Source of the DNA: Hofstenia miamia
Lineage: Eukaryota > Xenacoelomorpha > Acoela > Hofsteniidae
DNA length: 64,000 nt
Assembly: GCA_900660155.1 (NCBI GenBank)
Contig: CABFPE010000053.1
Location: forward strand, 2,014,885 to 2,078,884
Reading direction: 5' to 3'
Made by a program: the position numbers and the translations under genes. This document shows, in pieces, positions 61,200-64,000 of this stretch (its first letter is position 1; each line of letters opens with the position of its first letter). The notes beneath the pieces were generated by a model. It was given only the letters and a program-made list of their open reading frames with translations. It was not told the DNA's origin and made no database searches.

Positions 61200-62260
61200 C
61201 AGTGGCTTCGCGTGGAAAATATTGGCATAGGGGCCATCTGTTATAATATTTGGTTAATTAAGGTATAATAGGTATATAAATAGAATACAAGTTTAAAAAA
61301 ATACAAAACAGTTGATTGAGAAATTTATTTGAAACTGAATGTCGCTCTTCTGTTTTTTATGGCTGCAAATTTATCTATAATCTTTTCTTTCGAAAAATCT
61401 TTTTCAAAATAAGTTTTCTCAGTTGAAATTAATGATAGAGCATTTAGTCTATGTTCTCCCATCGTTTTCCTTAAAAATGATTTTATTCGTTTTAAGGTGC
61501 TAAAGCATCGTTCAGATTCAGCTGTATTTATAATTGTTGTTAAGAAGATATTCATCAGCTTTTTAAATTCCGAAAATATTATGTGCAATTCATTGCTTTT
61601 AAGAAAACGATACATTGTCGTATCTTTCCGAAATTCCCTAAACTCTTCGTTTTCATAAACTATTTGCAATTCATTTTTTAACTTTTCACAATCAATCATT
61701 GGGTAAACGTTGATAGTTGATGAATGGTTGATGTAGGAAAATTGTTTCTGAAAGTTGAAAAGTTCAGAGGATCTTGAACTGTTGCATAATCAGATTACAA
61801 CATTCAATAACAGAGGCAATTCTATTTGACTTGTGATTTCTTGTAGACTCAATTGTCGTCTCATTTGCATATTTTTCTCGAATTTGTTATGGAACTGCAG
61901 AACCTTTTTAGGTGGATTTGAGCATTTACAAAAGAAGTGATTTTTTTTGTAATACATTATAAAGTAGATCAACTTGGGGCATGACCTCGGAAAAGAATGA
62001 AAGATAAAAATTAAAATTTTCGTCATTTAAAATATTTAATAATGAGGAGGCTTCTCGAACAGAATTTAAGTCCCAAACAGCATCGCCTAAAATAGCCTGG
62101 AAACATAGTTTCAGTGATTCTTTTTGTGTACTAACAGAACTGACAACTCGAGATTGAAAATTCCACCTTGTTGCAATAGCATGAGGTAAACGCTTGTTAG
62201 CAAGTTAGCAATGTCTGTTAGTAAATTTAATCGTGTGGAAGTTGTAAAAAAATTTGATAT
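61200..62260 (-). pseudogene. Decayed hAT transposase, C-terminal half, with one terminal repeat
   Basis: At 61200 the sequence CAGTGGCTTCGCGTGG is a typical hAT terminus; the adjoining flank is AGTGCAAT. The minus strand reads, from ~62240 down: TSTRLNLLTDIANLLTSV-like text, RWNFQSRVV-type text near 62140-62170, DAVWDLNSVREASSLLNI, NPPKKVLQFHNKFEKNMQMR (61790-62026), then the hAT dimerisation region with ESERCFSTLKRIKSFLR and GEHRLNALSLIS (61325-61699), ending NRRATFSFK. This is the ZMYM1-like/TTF-type hAT lineage. Several frame breaks lie between pieces. The N-terminal zinc finger and the other terminus are not visible in the window. Confidence 0.85.
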
Positions 62261-64000
62261 TGCGGAAAGTTGTGCAAAAAATGTTTAAATCTGTGTTACA
62301 GAAGAACATATTTTTTGCCTTACTAAATTTAGCTGATGAGCATAGCAGTGAACATAATAAGCATAGGGAAAATTGTTTGAATAATTTTTTTCAATATTTT
62401 GCATTAAAATGGTTGAAATCAGCAAAAAATTTGTCTAGGAAATTTATAATTAGTTTTGACAAAAAATTTTTTTGAATGATGCAATTCTGACAAAGATACA
62501 TATTGTTGGCAACTTAAATCTTAAATGGCATCAAAATTGTTTTAACTTCTTTATAAAAATTCATGTTACTATCAATTAGTAAAATTTTTAAAACCTTAAA
62601 ATACAATGCAATTGTTATTACAAAATCGAGTAGTCTAAAATCAAACTATTATTCATTTCAATACAGTATCTCTCTTTGTTAGACGAGACGTCTTTCAGCA
62701 TTGACAAGTAAATTCAAAACCGATAGCATCAAGCTAGATACATTCTTCAGCCTGAGAAAGCATTTTTGTTGCCTTGAAAATCACACCATCGCTTTTTAAC
62801 GAAATGTGTATGAATTTTCTAATCAACTTGAACATCATACTAGATTTTGTTTGAATGCTTAGATTGGATTAAATTTAGTTAACGGCGGCATGCATATGTA
62901 GGGTAACGGTTGAAAAAGCACTTTCCCGCGGATAAACTAGACTATTTACTAGGGTTCGTAATCGTGGAATACTTTTTAATTACTTATAAAGTACCATATC
63001 AACTACGGTCTTGTATTATAGACATACGTGGGAGGCTCATGCAGTCATAACGTTACATCCAAGTACATGTATATTTAGCCATATTAGAGGAGCACTAGAT
63101 AGTATAGTCTTATGCTTAGTAATATGTTAGGCTTAAATTACACTTTGGATTCAGTTTAAGAAACGCGTTTAGTCCTCAATAGATTTGCTATGCATATAAG
63201 TTTGGGAAATTTTATTGTGTAGAAGATTAGTCAGCACGAACTTTTAGTTTAATCATTAGTTTCATAATTATAGAGTTTATTTTTATGTTTTTTTATTGCA
63301 CTTTAAAGTTATATTTTCTCTCTGAGAATGTTTGAATTTAGTACAGTAAAAGCATTGATGTTATATATTTTGCCAACTACACTGCAAATTTCAAATAGCT
63401 GTTTTTCAAATACTTAAACCTTGAATAACCGAGGGATGTACAAAGAGAAAATCCCGGTATTGAATCCTGAAAAAATGCAACTATCCCGGCATTATGAAAC
63501 CAATTTTAACAACAACTTATTGGTACACTAATTTTTAAATAAAATTCCTGAACTATTATGAACTGTCTTAACTACACTATCATAGTGGGTTTCGTTTTGT
63601 TATATTATATGAAGAATCCATATTAAAATTATAGTGATTTTAAATTTGTGATATCCGAATGCATTAATGACCTTTGATTGTCTTAAAATTGACTGATAAA
63701 TCAAATACAAGGCCTAAGCTAGATCCATTTTCAAAATAAACATAACCTTAAATATATTAATACAAATGCAATTCATTCATTTCACACATTGAGCTTAAAT
63801 TTTGAACCAATAGTTATTAAGCATGTGCAAGAAAACTGTTTGATAATTGATTTCAAATGAACCATGAAGTAGTAGATGAAATCATCGAATTTAGTCTAGT
63901 TTTAATTAATGAAAAAGTGGAAAAATATGTGTAGTTGCTACGCTTAATAAGTGCCTTATTAGTTTCGTTCAAAATACACCTATTGCGCTGAATTTAGTGT
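62261..64000. other. Unassigned stretch, possibly upstream part of the hAT element
   Basis: The first ~250 bases may still be transposase on the minus strand. No second terminus was found. The rest is AT-rich and featureless. Confidence 0.3.

Noticed and set aside
62331-62375. CTGATGAG hammerhead-like core
   Set aside because: The required downstream GAAA and pairing helices are not in place.
1-64000. CRISPR arrays, tRNA or rRNA genes, telomeric TTAGGG-type arrays
   Set aside because: Looked for by eye on both strands and not found.

Overview
The window is AT-rich (roughly 70% A+T by eye), gene-poor eukaryotic nuclear DNA, almost certainly from an invertebrate animal. The reasons are a full-length ABCA lipid-transporter gene, decayed LINE copies whose N-terminal region resembles the LLLSGDIELNPGP type common in animal non-LTR elements, and piggyBac and hAT transposon fossils. 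No bacterial operon logic, CRISPR, tRNA or rRNA is visible. The species cannot be named from the sequence. Two long N gaps (24152-24781 and 36581-37580) and six single Ns show that this is a draft scaffold.

Layout: 1-2330 is a decayed interspersed/tandem repeat field. 2365-8115 is a macrosatellite-like array with a unit of about 2.24 kb, punctuated by GC-rich hairpins. 8590-11345 holds another, older tandem family. 11620-12320 is a triplicated 0.22-kb unit, and 12780-15100 is a dead LINE flanked by about 100-bp direct repeats. 15.2-20 kb is mostly unassigned, with small duplications, a palindrome cluster and a possible unknown transposon ORF. 19.99-21.5 kb is a decayed piggyBac transposase (minus strand). 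22.48-23.8 kb is the 3' part of a second LINE (minus strand). 24.8-25.9 kb holds a duplicated segment beside a gap and a foldback MITE. 29142-31318 is a hAT-like element with terminal inverted repeats and an 8-bp target duplication. 37.6-50.6 kb is dominated by one dispersed repeat family in direct and inverted copies; between them lie a 0.2-kb inverted repeat carrying a nested 405-bp hAT MITE with perfect target duplication, and a 116-bp perfect inverted repeat beside an assembly join. 51638-56167 is the only clearly intact gene, a 1509-codon ABCA transporter with no intron in its coding region. 56.2-61.2 kb is AT-rich with GC-rich transposon-end debris. 61200-62260 holds the C-terminal part of a hAT transposase and its terminal repeat.

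The window shows one working gene embedded in layers of old mobile elements. The most useful observations are nested insertions with readable target duplications, conserved hairpins of the 2.24-kb array, a foldback just upstream of the ABCA gene, and a pattern in which single Ns coincide with ends of near-identical repeats, which suggests that several 'duplications' are assembly joins. No coherent new multi-gene system was found.
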